A stretch of 11,734 bases of DNA from B1 sp964443415. GTDB taxonomy: Bacteria; Bacteroidota; Bacteroidia; UKL13-3. The DNA is taken from contig CAYUDC010000080.1 of the NCBI GenBank assembly GCA_964443415.1, positions 1 through 11,734 of the forward strand, read 5' to 3'. Of the stretch, positions 1-7,900 are shown one piece after another. Made by a program: the position numbers and the translations under genes. The notes beneath the pieces are model-generated. The model saw nothing but the letters and a program-made list of their open reading frames with translations, did not search any database and was not told the origin of the DNA. How positions within the stretch are numbered: the stretch's first letter is position 1; the number at the start of each line of letters is the position of its first letter.

Positions 1-1196
1 GAAGCCAATTGAATCATTTCGCGCTTGCTTAGATTTTCTTTGGCCATTAAGGTCTCAATCTTTTGCTGATTTCTAGTAATCACAGGTTTCTTTTGGGGTG
101 CTTTATCGGCAGCAACTACTGATTCTTTGATAGTAGATTTAAGCCAATCGTGGTTTACATTTTGGTTTAAAATTACTTGGTAATTACTCACAGAACCTAA
201 GTACCTAAAGCCGCCCTTTATGCCTAGATAATCTCCTTTAAAACTAAGGTCGTAGGTAATGGGCATCCAAACCAATGGCTGTTCTGCCAGTTGTTCAAAC
301 GAAATTTTAATGGTGCTCTTTACCCCTTGAGATTCTCTTTCTAATACACAACTATGCAAACACCATAACTTTTCTACCACATACAAATAGCCCGTATACA
401 CATCAGAGCCTTTGCGTTTTGGTTCGAACCGAATTTTATTAATCTCTCTACCATTTTGATAAAAAGAACCTTGGAGTTTAAACGTATACACCGAAAATGC
501 CTGAGAAGATAAAGGAGAAATAACCCCAGTATAATCGGTATGATAGATACTGCCTCTAACCATTCTCATGGGCTCTGGACCATCCTTTACAGGCATGGTG
601 CTGCGCATAGAAATTACTTTTTCTTTATACGTAAAAGGTTGCGAGAAACTTATTTCATTCACACTCTCGGTTACATATGTTTTTCCAACTTGCATTTCGG
701 TAGATTCTTCTACCAAGCTCTTGGCTAATTTGGGTACATAATCTATGCTGCCTGTTCCTTTGATATATACTTTGGCCTGATAACGCAACACCTGTCTTCT
801 ATAATAGGGCGCTGCAGCTATGGCCTTCCTCATAATATAAATGGCTGGATCAATGCCATTAGACCTTACACTCACTTCCTTGAGCTCGTATTGTTGTTCG
901 CTCATCACCACCCTTAAACTTTGCCAAGTATCGCCAATGGTAAGTTTAACCTGCTTTGGTTTATAATCGATGCTACTAAATAAAAGGGTGTATTCGCCTG
1001 GCTTTAGGGCAATTTCAAAGCTGCCGTTGGTATTGGTATTGGCGCCTTTTTTGGCGGTTTGAACCAAAATGTTGATATAAGATAAGGAATCTCCTTTTTC
1101 GTTTACAACAAAACCTCTTACACCTTGGGCCTTCGCAGCTTGCAGGCAGGTTAGTATGATAAGAAAAGAAAGTATGTTCTTTAATCGTAGCGTCAT
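1..1196 (-). CDS. DUF5686 / carboxypeptidase-regulatory-like domain protein, N-terminal part (runs off window)
   Basis: The reading frame stays open from the ATG at 1196 to the window edge, giving 398 codons with no stop, so the gene is 3'-truncated by the window. The N-terminus reads as a Sec signal peptide (positive MTLRLK, hydrophobic core, likely cut after AKA at residue 23). Residues 25-105 look like a CarboxypepD_reg-like beta-sandwich (GFVVNEKGDSLSYINI, then TNTNGSFEIALKPGEYTL). From about residue 110 the pattern matches the Bacteroidota DUF5686 family, including DPAIYIMRKAI at 116-126 and an alternating beta-strand pattern with many aromatic residues. Family knowledge places such proteins in the cell envelope, probably with an outer-membrane beta-barrel C-terminus, with no established biochemical role. 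The start is 43 bases after the ccmF stop with no terminator between, so cotranscription with ccmF is possible. I am fairly sure of the family and unsure of the function. Confidence 0.85.
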   Translation of the reverse strand, partial: MTLRLKNILSFLIILTCLQAAKAQGVRGFVVNEKGDSLSYINILVQTAKKGANTNTNGSFEIALKPGEYTLLFSSIDYKPKQVKLTIGDTWQSLRVVMSEQQYELKEVSVRSNGIDPAIYIMRKAIAAAPYYRRQVLRYQAKVYIKGTGSIDYVPKLAKSLVEESTEMQVGKTYVTESVNEISFSQPFTYKEKVISMRSTMPVKDGPEPMRMVRGSIYHTDYTGVISPLSSQAFSVYTFKLQGSFYQNGREINKIRFEPKRKGSDVYTGYLYVVEKLWCLHSCVLERESQGVKSTIKISFEQLAEQPLVWMPITYDLSFKGDYLGIKGGFRYLGSVSNYQVILNQNVNHDWLKSTIKESVVAADKAPQKKPVITRNQQKIETLMAKENLSKREMIQLA

Positions 1197-1239
1197 AAGT
1201 GTTGTTTACCTATCTACTACGTTTAGGGCAGCAAACAGG

Positions 1240-3495
1240 TTACTTTAAATCTTTAACTCGTTTTAAAATAGCTAAAAAGAATCCTACCAACATAATGATA
1301 GTTCCAGCCCAAACCAAATTTATCCATGGAAAAACAATGGCTTTCATGATGATAAACTCGCCAGAAGTATCTTTTTCGTAACTGCGAATGGTTACTTTTC
1401 TCGTAGCTGCATCTACCCCGGTAAACCTAAATTTAAGTTTGGCCTCATCAACCATGGCCTCAAAACTCACGGCCGAATTATTCTCTACACCATACATAGG
1501 CATGGCATCATAACTCTTATCCAAAGTGTACACTTTTAACTCTGCCCCCAACAATACCTGAAAATTCTTCATGTCTATATTCTCGGCATCCGTATTAGAG
1601 TTAATGCCTTGGAGCACGGCGTATCCATTGTTGGTGTACAAAGTATCCCCTACTCCTACTACATGCACCTTCTCGTTGATGTATTTAGCTTCCGACTTGC
1701 TATTAGGCACAGAACTCACATAGGTAAAAACATCATGGCTTAGATAATGCTTGGTATCTGGATTGGCAACCAAGCCAAACTTTGGATTAATTTGCCCATT
1801 TGGATGTAAATTAAATTCATAATCTACCTCGCCCGATGCATTGAGTTTCTTATAATTTACCTGATAATAGGTATTTACCCAATGCTGAGAATCTTTTACA
1901 TAAGTAATGATGTAATTGCCCATTTTATTGGGCTTTCCGCGCTCCAAAAAGATATTTTCGACATTCTCTTTGCTATTAAAATCAGGGTTTAAGGCTTCGC
2001 CACTTTCGTTGATAGAAATCACTTCTTTATTGGCCGAAGATACCAATACGCCCATCAACAAAACACCAAAACCAATGTGCGCTACGCTTGCGCCTGCCAA
2101 TTGAAATTTACCTTTTAAAAATGGCAATAAAATAATCAAATTGCCTATCACAGCATAAACTGCCGCAAACAACAATCCAATAAACACATAGTTGTTAAGC
2201 TTAAAAGCAAAGAATAACACCACGGTAATCACCAATGATATGCCTGCATAAATGCCAATTTTCTTGAGTCCTTCTTCCTTGTTTTTCTTGTACTTTAACA
2301 AATGGGCCACACTGGTTAATATACCAATGAGTATGGCTATTGGCATTTGCCATTTATTATAATGCCCTATGACATCTGCAGGCGGTGCCATGTTGGCCGA
2401 GAACACTTTGTTAAAAACCGGAATAGAAGTGGTGAGGATTACTTGAAAGGCAGAAATAACCATTAACAAGCTACCAATAAACATCCAAAACTCGCGGGTG
2501 TAAATCTCTTCATCTTTGGCCGAACGTGGCAATTCTTTCCATCTCGCTATAATTAAACCAATGGATAGAATGATAAACATAAACAGAAATACCAGCAATT
2601 GCCCACTCATCCCCAAATCGGTAAAAGAGTGCACAGATGCGTTTCCTAAAATGCCCGAACGTGTTAAAAAAGTGGCATACAATACCAATAAAAAGGTGGC
2701 TAATATCAATACCAAAGCCACAATATAAGAGTTGCCTGTTGCCTTATGAATAATCATCACATGCACGCCAGCAATCAAGATGAGCCATGGAACCAAAGAG
2801 GCATTTTCTACAGGATCCCAAGCCCAATATCCACCAAAACTTAAACTTTCGTACGCCCAAAAACCACCCATGATGATACCAGCCCCTAAAACGGCAACAG
2901 AAATTAAGGCCCAAGGCAAAGCTGGTTTTAACCAACCTGCATAATCTTTGCGCCACAATCCACCAATAGCGTAGGCAAATGGAACAATGGTGGTGGCAAA
3001 ACCAAAAAACAAAGTAGGTGGATGAATCACCATCCAATAATTCTGTAACAGGGGGTTCAAACCATTGCCATCTTTTACCTTACTTAAATAATCTGCACGC
3101 TTAAAGATAGGTGCATCCATCACATTTCTTAACAACTCAAACGGACTGCTGCCTAGCTTATAACCAAAAATCTTAACCCCTAACAACATGCTGGTTAAAG
3201 CAATTTGCGATAACATTAAAACAGCCATCACCGGAAACAACCAAGATTTTGAAGTGCGCATGAGCATTTGGCCAATAAACATTTGCCAGAATATCCAAAG
3301 CAAGAAACTTCCTTCTTGCCCCTCCCAAAAACAAGAAATCATATAATATACAGGCAAATCTCTACTGCTGTGTTGCCATGCNNNNNNNNNNNNNNNNNNN
3401 NNNNNNNNNNNNNNNNNNNNNNNNNNNNNNNNNNNNNNNNNNNNNNNNNNNNNNNNNNNNNNNNNNNNNNNNNNNNNNNNNTGAATTGGTTCCAT
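1240..3495 (-). CDS. ccmF: Cytochrome c heme lyase CcmF (CcsA-like), interrupted by an assembly gap
   Basis: CcmF takes heme from holo-CcmE and attaches it to the CxxCH motif of apocytochrome c on the outer face of the inner membrane. After the gap, 713 residues are readable. They start at AWQHSSRDLPVYY and continue with FWEGQEGSFLLW, many membrane segments and the tryptophan-rich heme motif GGYWAWDPVENA (2800-2835). All four histidines conserved in CcmF can be recognised: IHPPT (His codon 3022-3024), GVHVM (2761-2763), the His of TRSGILGNASVHSF (2629-2631) and VAHIGFG (2077-2079). A long soluble periplasmic region follows, from about 2035 to 1330, and then a last membrane helix (WINLVWAGTIIMLVGFF). 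I chose the ATG at 3495 because MEPI plus a codon beginning CA resembles the usual M-x-x-I-x start of Bacteroidota homologues. The next part is hidden by the gap. E. coli CcmF has about 70 residues before the equivalent of AWQHSS, but only 38 fit here, so the gap is probably longer than shown. The gene ends 43 bases before the DUF5686 gene. Confidence 0.9.
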   Translation of the reverse strand: MEPIXXXXXXXXXXXXXXXXXXXXXXXXXXXXXXXXXXAWQHSSRDLPVYYMISCFWEGQEGSFLLWIFWQMFIGQMLMRTSKSWLFPVMAVLMLSQIALTSMLLGVKIFGYKLGSSPFELLRNVMDAPIFKRADYLSKVKDGNGLNPLLQNYWMVIHPPTLFFGFATTIVPFAYAIGGLWRKDYAGWLKPALPWALISVAVLGAGIIMGGFWAYESLSFGGYWAWDPVENASLVPWLILIAGVHVMIIHKATGNSYIVALVLILATFLLVLYATFLTRSGILGNASVHSFTDLGMSGQLLVFLFMFIILSIGLIIARWKELPRSAKDEEIYTREFWMFIGSLLMVISAFQVILTTSIPVFNKVFSANMAPPADVIGHYNKWQMPIAILIGILTSVAHLLKYKKNKEEGLKKIGIYAGISLVITVVLFFAFKLNNYVFIGLLFAAVYAVIGNLIILLPFLKGKFQLAGASVAHIGFGVLLMGVLVSSANKEVISINESGEALNPDFNSKENVENIFLERGKPNKMGNYIITYVKDSQHWVNTYYQVNYKKLNASGEVDYEFNLHPNGQINPKFGLVANPDTKHYLSHDVFTYVSSVPNSKSEAKYINEKVHVVGVGDTLYTNNGYAVLQGINSNTDAENIDMKNFQVLLGAELKVYTLDKSYDAMPMYGVENNSAVSFEAMVDEAKLKFRFTGVDAATRKVTIRSYEKDTSGEFIIMKAIVFPWINLVWAGTIIMLVGFFLAILKRVKDLK
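3382..3481. other. Assembly gap of exactly 100 N inside ccmF
   Basis: One hundred consecutive N lie between two otherwise clean stretches. A round 100 is commonly used as a placeholder for a scaffold gap of unknown length. The frame happens to be kept across it (2 bases plus 100 N is divisible by 3), so the joined ccmF reading frame is formally open, but this is not evidence that the length is right. The missing stretch should encode the first membrane segments of CcmF. Confidence 0.98.
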
Positions 3496-3512
3496 GTATC
3501 AAAATTGGAAGG

Positions 3513-3542
3513 CAAATTTAGAACTTGAAACCCGTAACCAAA
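3513..3542 (-). promoter_or_regulatory. Candidate Bacteroidota-type promoter upstream of ccmF
   Basis: On the minus strand TTTG (3542-3539) is followed after 18 bases by TAAATTTG (3520-3513), a perfect match to the Bacteroidota -7 consensus TAnnTTTG with a spacing inside the known 17-23 range. It lies in the 149-base spacer between the ccmE stop and the proposed ccmF ATG at 3495. It would put the transcript start about a dozen bases before that ATG, leaving no room for a usual Shine-Dalgarno site, which is common in this phylum. The match could be chance in AT-rich DNA. Confidence 0.4.
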
Positions 3543-3614
3543 AAGGAAATAAAGTAAAAATACCTAAGCTTCTGTCGGCTATCGGTAATATTTAAGAAAG
3601 CTATACTAAATGAA

Positions 3615-3636
3615 GGATTCGGATCAACCCGAAACC
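3615..3636 (-). terminator. Weak hairpin after ccmE (possible attenuator)
   Basis: Just after the ccmE stop the minus strand can fold GGTTTCGG (3636-3629) against CCGAATCC (3622-3615) around a 6-base loop, with one T-T mismatch. The sequence that follows (TTCATTTAGTATAG) is T-rich but has no clean T-run, so this is at best a weak terminator or a partial attenuator before the internal promoter candidate. The rest of the 3482-3644 spacer holds no gene I can support. Confidence 0.22.
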
Positions 3637-3644
3637 CTTGACAA

Positions 3645-4028
3645 TTAAGTTTTAACCTGATTATCGGTGTATTTGCTTGGGCACTTCAGTAAAATTTTAC
3701 TGGCTTCAAAATCTTGCCCTTCCATGCTTCCTACAATCACAATTTGCTCAGACCTATCAAAATCTGGTGGTTCTGGGTTATGATAAATCACCTTACACTC
3801 TGCTCCTTTTTGGTCTATAAGGTAAAAAGTAAAGTAATTGGCATCTTTTTGCGGATCGTAGTATTTTTCTTTGGCTCTATTTAAAGTGCCAACAATGTGG
3901 TATTCTTTTCCAGGATTATCTTTGGCAACAGAGAAATCTTCATAGGTGCTAGAATCGCCGTACATGCTAATGATGGCTGCAATAGCTATGGCAATAATCA
4001 TTAAACCAATGATGCTAGATTTTTTCAT
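3645..4028 (-). CDS. ccmE: Cytochrome c maturation heme chaperone CcmE, CxxxY variant
   Basis: CcmE receives heme from CcmC and carries it, covalently bound, to the heme lyase CcmF in the periplasm. The 127-residue protein has a short cytoplasmic MKKSS, one membrane anchor (about residues 6-22) and a soluble OB-fold-like beta domain (YHIVGTLNRAKEKYY, NYFTFYLIDQKGAECKVIYH, QIVIVGSMEG, FEASKILLKCPSKY), all as expected for the family. The classical heme-binding site is HxxxY. Here the position is Cys116-Pro-Ser-Lys-Tyr120, so the covalent ligand would be cysteine. This CxxxY form is known from archaea and some bacteria, in systems usually lacking CcmH. The start codon overlaps the 3' end of the ccmD-like gene by 14 bases, which suggests translational coupling. 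The tail after Tyr120 is only seven residues, shorter than in E. coli. Confidence 0.95.
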   Translation of the reverse strand: MKKSSIIGLMIIAIAIAAIISMYGDSSTYEDFSVAKDNPGKEYHIVGTLNRAKEKYYDPQKDANYFTFYLIDQKGAECKVIYHNPEPPDFDRSEQIVIVGSMEGQDFEASKILLKCPSKYTDNQVKT

Positions 4029-4188
4029 CTTCTATTTTCTTAATTTTTAAGTCTAAACTAATAAGGTAGCTTACTATACCCAAAAAAACCAATGCTATCA
4101 CACCAACCACCACATAAAACTTACCTGTGCCTGCCGCATCCGGCATTTGGCTGCTGTGTTGCTGAATTTGATTAATAAAAAATTTCAT
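4015..4188 (-). CDS. CcmD-like small single-pass membrane protein
   Basis: This 57-residue frame begins with ATG at 4188, one base after the ccmC stop codon, and ends in TAG at 4015-4017, 14 bases inside ccmE. The N-terminal 20 or so residues are polar (MKFFINQIQQHSSQMPDAAG). One clear membrane helix follows at about residues 24-43 (FYVVVGVIALVFLGIVSYLI), then a charged tail (DLKIKKIEDEKI). Size, single helix, charged C-terminus and the place between ccmC and ccmE all fit CcmD, which in System I stabilises the CcmC-CcmE complex and helps release holo-CcmE. CcmD proteins are poorly conserved in sequence, so the call rests mainly on position and topology. The tight packing on both sides makes it very likely a real gene of the operon. 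Confidence 0.82.
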   Translation of the reverse strand: MKFFINQIQQHSSQMPDAAGTGKFYVVVGVIALVFLGIVSYLISLDLKIKKIEDEKI

Positions 4189-4189
4189 A

Positions 4190-4858
4190 TTAATTATCTA
4201 AACGCTTTTTAAATTCTATTTGTTTGATTCTAATTTGAAGGTTGGCTATCCAAAACCCAATAAAAATCCAACCGAGTACTGCTGGATAAAAAACCAACCT
4301 CAACCTACTATCTAAATCATAACTATTAAACCCTGGGTTACCGCCATTACCTGGATGCAAAGACGCAGTTAACCTTGGCATGATATAAATTAATACGATG
4401 TAAACTGGTAATACAAATAGGTTGTAAGCGGCGCCAATTCTAGCGCGCTTTTCTTCATCTTCCATCGAGCCTCGTAATACAAAATAAGCCACATACATCA
4501 ACATGCCAATGGCAGCGCTGTTAAGTTTTGGATCGTTGGTCCAATACACTCCCCAAGTATTTCTGGCCCAAATCATCCCAGTAGCCAATCCAATACATCC
4601 ATACAACACACCAATGGCAGCATAGCTCGACGCTTTTAAATCGTCATACATATTGCCTTCTCTTAGAGTTTTAATGCTGTAATAGCCCGATGCCATTAAC
4701 AATGCCAACATCCCAAACCACATGGGCACATGGTAATAAAGATTTCTAATGCTTTGTTCTAAAATGGGTAATTGCGGAACAGGTAACAACAAGCCGCCTG
4801 TTAAGGCAAATAAAACCAACAATACTCCTATGTATTTCCACCATTCAATTTTTGCCAT
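4190..4858 (-). CDS. ccmC: Heme handling protein CcmC (heme transfer to CcmE)
   Basis: CcmC is the inner-membrane protein that presents heme to CcmE for covalent attachment. The 222-residue product has six hydrophobic stretches. It carries the tryptophan motif WGVYWTND at residues 102-109, a form of the CcmC WGxxWxxD signature, flanked by the two expected heme-ligand histidines His43 (LYYHVPMWF) and His168 (TASLHPGNGG). Length is close to the family's usual 220-250 residues. The ATG at 4858 follows an AAAGG stretch by a few bases and gives a sensible N-terminus (MAKIEWWKYIGVLLVLF). It is the first gene of the ccm operon, directly behind a terminator and promoter candidate, with the ccmD-like gene starting one base after its stop. 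ccmA and ccmB are not adjacent, so they must lie elsewhere or be absent. Confidence 0.95.
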   Translation of the reverse strand: MAKIEWWKYIGVLLVLFALTGGLLLPVPQLPILEQSIRNLYYHVPMWFGMLALLMASGYYSIKTLREGNMYDDLKASSYAAIGVLYGCIGLATGMIWARNTWGVYWTNDPKLNSAAIGMLMYVAYFVLRGSMEDEEKRARIGAAYNLFVLPVYIVLIYIMPRLTASLHPGNGGNPGFNSYDLDSRLRLVFYPAVLGWIFIGFWIANLQIRIKQIEFKKRLDN

Positions 4859-4879
4859 GGACCTTTAAAAATAACCCAA

Positions 4880-4909
4880 CGAAGGTAATTAAAATATTAT
4901 ATCCACAAA
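4880..4909 (-). promoter_or_regulatory. Candidate promoter of the ccmC-ccmD-ccmE operon
   Basis: On the minus strand TTTG (4909-4906) is followed after 18 bases by TACCTTCG (4887-4880), one mismatch from the Bacteroidota -7 consensus TAnnTTTG. The predicted transcript start is about 10-15 bases before the ccmC ATG. The spacing equals that of the candidate before ccmF. The TTTG is formed by the end of the upstream terminator's T-tract. Confidence 0.4.
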
Positions 4910-4944
4910 AAAGGCCGACACCAAATTAAGGTGTCGGCCTTTTT
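4908..4944 (-). terminator. Strong intrinsic terminator of the giant surface-protein gene
   Basis: A perfect 15-bp inverted repeat (4908-4922 with 4930-4944, core GGCCGACACC/GGTGTCGGCC) encloses a 7-base loop (4923-4929). On the minus strand it starts 19 bases after the stop codon of the surface-protein gene and ends in six T (4912-4907). The mirrored T-run on the other strand would let it also act for plus-strand transcription, but no plus-strand gene is seen here. Confidence 0.93.
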
Positions 4945-4963
4945 CTCAATTACTTAAAGGAAC

Positions 4964-7900
4964 TTATTTTACTACCACAAATTTTCTTTCTGCGGTTTCT
5001 CCCTCTTCACTAATAATCCTTACCATATAAGCACCTTCAGAAATTTCGCCCATATTCATAGGTATTTCTCCTCCTCTATTGGATACATTTCTTTGCTCAA
5101 ATATTAATCTTCCGGTAATATCTCTTACTTCTATGCTTAAGGTTTTAGCGCTTAAGCCTTTTACTTCTATGCTAAATGTGCCCACATTTGGATTAGGGTA
5201 TAAGTTAAACTGCATTTTGTTGTTTACCTCTTTTACGCTGTTCATGATACCTCCCATGCCCGGGTCTACATTCCAGTTTGAACCGTCTTGCAAGTTCACA
5301 AACTTTAACACCCCTGTACAAGGTAAGGCCCTTACTTGAATGTACATGCTCATGGTATCTCTACATCCTTCTACTCCTACTGCCACTAAGGTTACTATGT
5401 AGTTTCCGGCGGTAGTATACTTTTTGTTGTAGATAAATGAGTTGGTAGAATCCATGGTGCCATCACCAAAATACCAGTAGTATTTGTTAATCCATCCAGC
5501 ACCCAAATAAGCCGAATGATTATAGAAATTAAAACTATTACTATCTACACATTGTACTTGGTAATCGGTGCTAAAGGCTGCACTTGGACCATTTACCGAG
5601 GCATCAATAGTCACCTCCATCGATTTGGTACTCATACAACCACTTGCATCTACAGAAGTTAAGGTTACAATATAATCACCAGCTGCTGGGAATCCTTTTC
5701 TTGGGTTGGCTTGAACCGAAGAAGTTCCATCCCCAAATGTCCAGAAGTAAGTATTACCGCTGCCAGGAGTTAGGTTGTTAAACTTCACTGTGTTCTGGCA
5801 CTTGCAATTACACAAACCATTCACGTAAGTAAAGTTGGCTTGGTTTAAACTGTTTGCATTATTTACAGTAATAGATTTAACCAATGTATCGGCACAACCT
5901 GTAATGTTATAGGCTATTAACCTAACATTGTAAGTGCCATTGGCGCTAAATGTATGCGATGCCGATGCTCCATATGAAGTATTGGTTAATGTACCTGCAT
6001 CATCAAAATTCCACTCGTAGCTGGTAGCATGTTTAGAATTACTGCTCACCATAATGGTATTAGAACAAGTATTGGTTAAGATATCAAAGCCTGCAATTGG
6101 CTCTGGCTGAATCTCAAAGCCACCATAGGTGGTATCTGCACATACTCCATTATCTGCTATCATCATCAATTGATACATGCCTACTCCCGGATTTGGTATA
6201 GAAACGTTGGCTCCGGTGGCCACATGCACATTGTTTAAGTACCACTTAAAGTTACTTGCATCTTTTGACGAACTATCCCTTGCAAAGGTAGTATTGGTGC
6301 AAGGCTGAACCCAATAAGCCATTCTTGCCCTAGGTAATTTAACACCCCAACCTTGTGGTGCTACCACCGCATAAGTGATAGATTTTAAACACTGAGGTGA
6401 ATTATAAACTGTTAACGTCACATTGTAGGTTCCTGCTGCTGCATAGCTATGATAAGGTTCGTAGCTCGAGTCGGCTGGAGAGCCATCACCAAAATCCCAA
6501 ATATAGCTAGAGCCCCACTCAGAGGTGTTCTTAAACTGAATATTATTGGCACAGGCTACATAGTAGAAGAAATCGGGCTCAGGCAATCTGCCATCAGACG
6601 CTAGAGTTCCAATGCTATACGAAGTGCTACAGCCATTTGGTGTATAAGTGGTAAGTCTAATATCATATTTACCAGGAGTAGTAAAGGTATGCGAGAAACT
6701 ATCTAAATGATTGCTGGCAAAATTACCATCACCAAAACTCCATACATAACTCACATTAGGATCTGCAGTGCGCTCTAAAGCTGCTACCATTCCGCATCCA
6801 ATGGTCATAATAAAGGTTGGATCAGCCTCAGGCAACACCCTTACCATTTGATAAGCCGTGTCTTTACAACCATTTGGCGAAGTAGCAATTAACCTTACTT
6901 GATAAATTCCGGCATTGGCATATTGCTTATCGTACACAAAGGTGTTGGTATTGTTGCTTGTTCCATCTCCAAAATCCCATGCATAATCAGATACCCAACC
7001 TGGCCCATAATACAATGACTGATTGATAAAATTGAATCTGTTATTGGTTTTACATTGAACCGAATCGTTGGCTACAAACTTGGCAATTGTCCCATAAGAA
7101 TTATTCGAAATAACTACAGTATGCTCCACTGTATCGGTACAACCAGTAGCACTAAAGCTAATCAGTTGAACTTGGTAGCTACCTGCCACAGGGTATGATT
7201 TTGTTGGGTTTTCTAAGTTAGATGAACTTCCATCATCAAACAACCATAAGTAGGTATTGGCATTGCTCGAAGTATTTGTAAAGAACACCTTAGTAGCACA
7301 AGCACTGGTTTGAACCGAATGCGTAAATGCAGCAGTAGGTGAAATGCCAGTGGATTGAACTGTTACAGTTCTTGTAATAGTATCCTTGCAACCAGCCACG
7401 TCGCCAGCAATTAAGGTTACATTGTACACCCCATTGCTGCTAAAGGTATGTGTTGGATGGTTACTAATAGAGGTATTGTTTACACCTGAGCTTGGATCAC
7501 CAAAATTCCAAGAAGTAATGGCTCCATTTACAGACAAGTTGGTAAACTTAATACCACTTGAACAAGGAATGGGTTCATAAGCAAATAAGGCAATTGGCTG
7601 AGGCATGATGATGATGTTTTTAATCATCGAATCTACGCAACCTTCATTGCTGCTTACAGTTAAGGTAATTTTATATTCACCTGGGTTTAAATCCATGATA
7701 ATTACCGTATCGGTGGTTGTACAATAAACCCTTTGGTTTAAACCGGTTGGTGCCACACCTTGAATTAACCAAGTATAGTTATCTGCACCAATGCTGTTAT
7801 TTACTAATTGGTAAGTGCCATCACAATTTTGTGGTATGGCATCAAAATCTGCCTCTACAATTTGAGCACTAATAGTAGCCGTTACAGTATCCTTACATCC

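Noticed and set aside
1144..1149. A possible lipobox in the DUF5686 protein (ILTC, Cys17).
   Set aside because: Thr before the Cys does not fit the lipobox, while AKA at residues 21-23 is a good signal peptidase I site.
2744..3037. A 97-codon minus-strand frame rich in Trp and Cys.
   Set aside because: It lies wholly inside ccmF in a different frame, and ccmF is supported there by its heme motif and conserved histidines.
3268..3528. A plus-strand frame of 86 codons running through the N block.
   Set aside because: It exists only because N codons cannot contain stops, and it is antisense to ccmF.
3518..3644. A minus-strand frame after ccmE that stays open to TAA at 3518-3520 (contains VDPNPSFSIAFLNITDSR).
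   Set aside because: It has no start codon in the spacer and only extends back through ccmE in another frame. I recognise no family, and an open run of about 50 codons in this AT-rich DNA is plausible by chance.
4896..4901. TATAAT on the minus strand before ccmC, resembling an E. coli -10 box.
   Set aside because: Bacteroidota housekeeping sigma factors use TAnnTTTG instead, and no matching TTGACA lies upstream. It is more likely AT-rich chance.
5079..5339. An 86-codon plus-strand frame, and similar plus-strand frames at 540-728, 1199-1381, 1916-2104, 2516-2728, 7386-7580, 8286-8492 and 9348-9530.
   Set aside because: All are antisense to well-supported genes, show no recognisable domain and have no plausible upstream signals.
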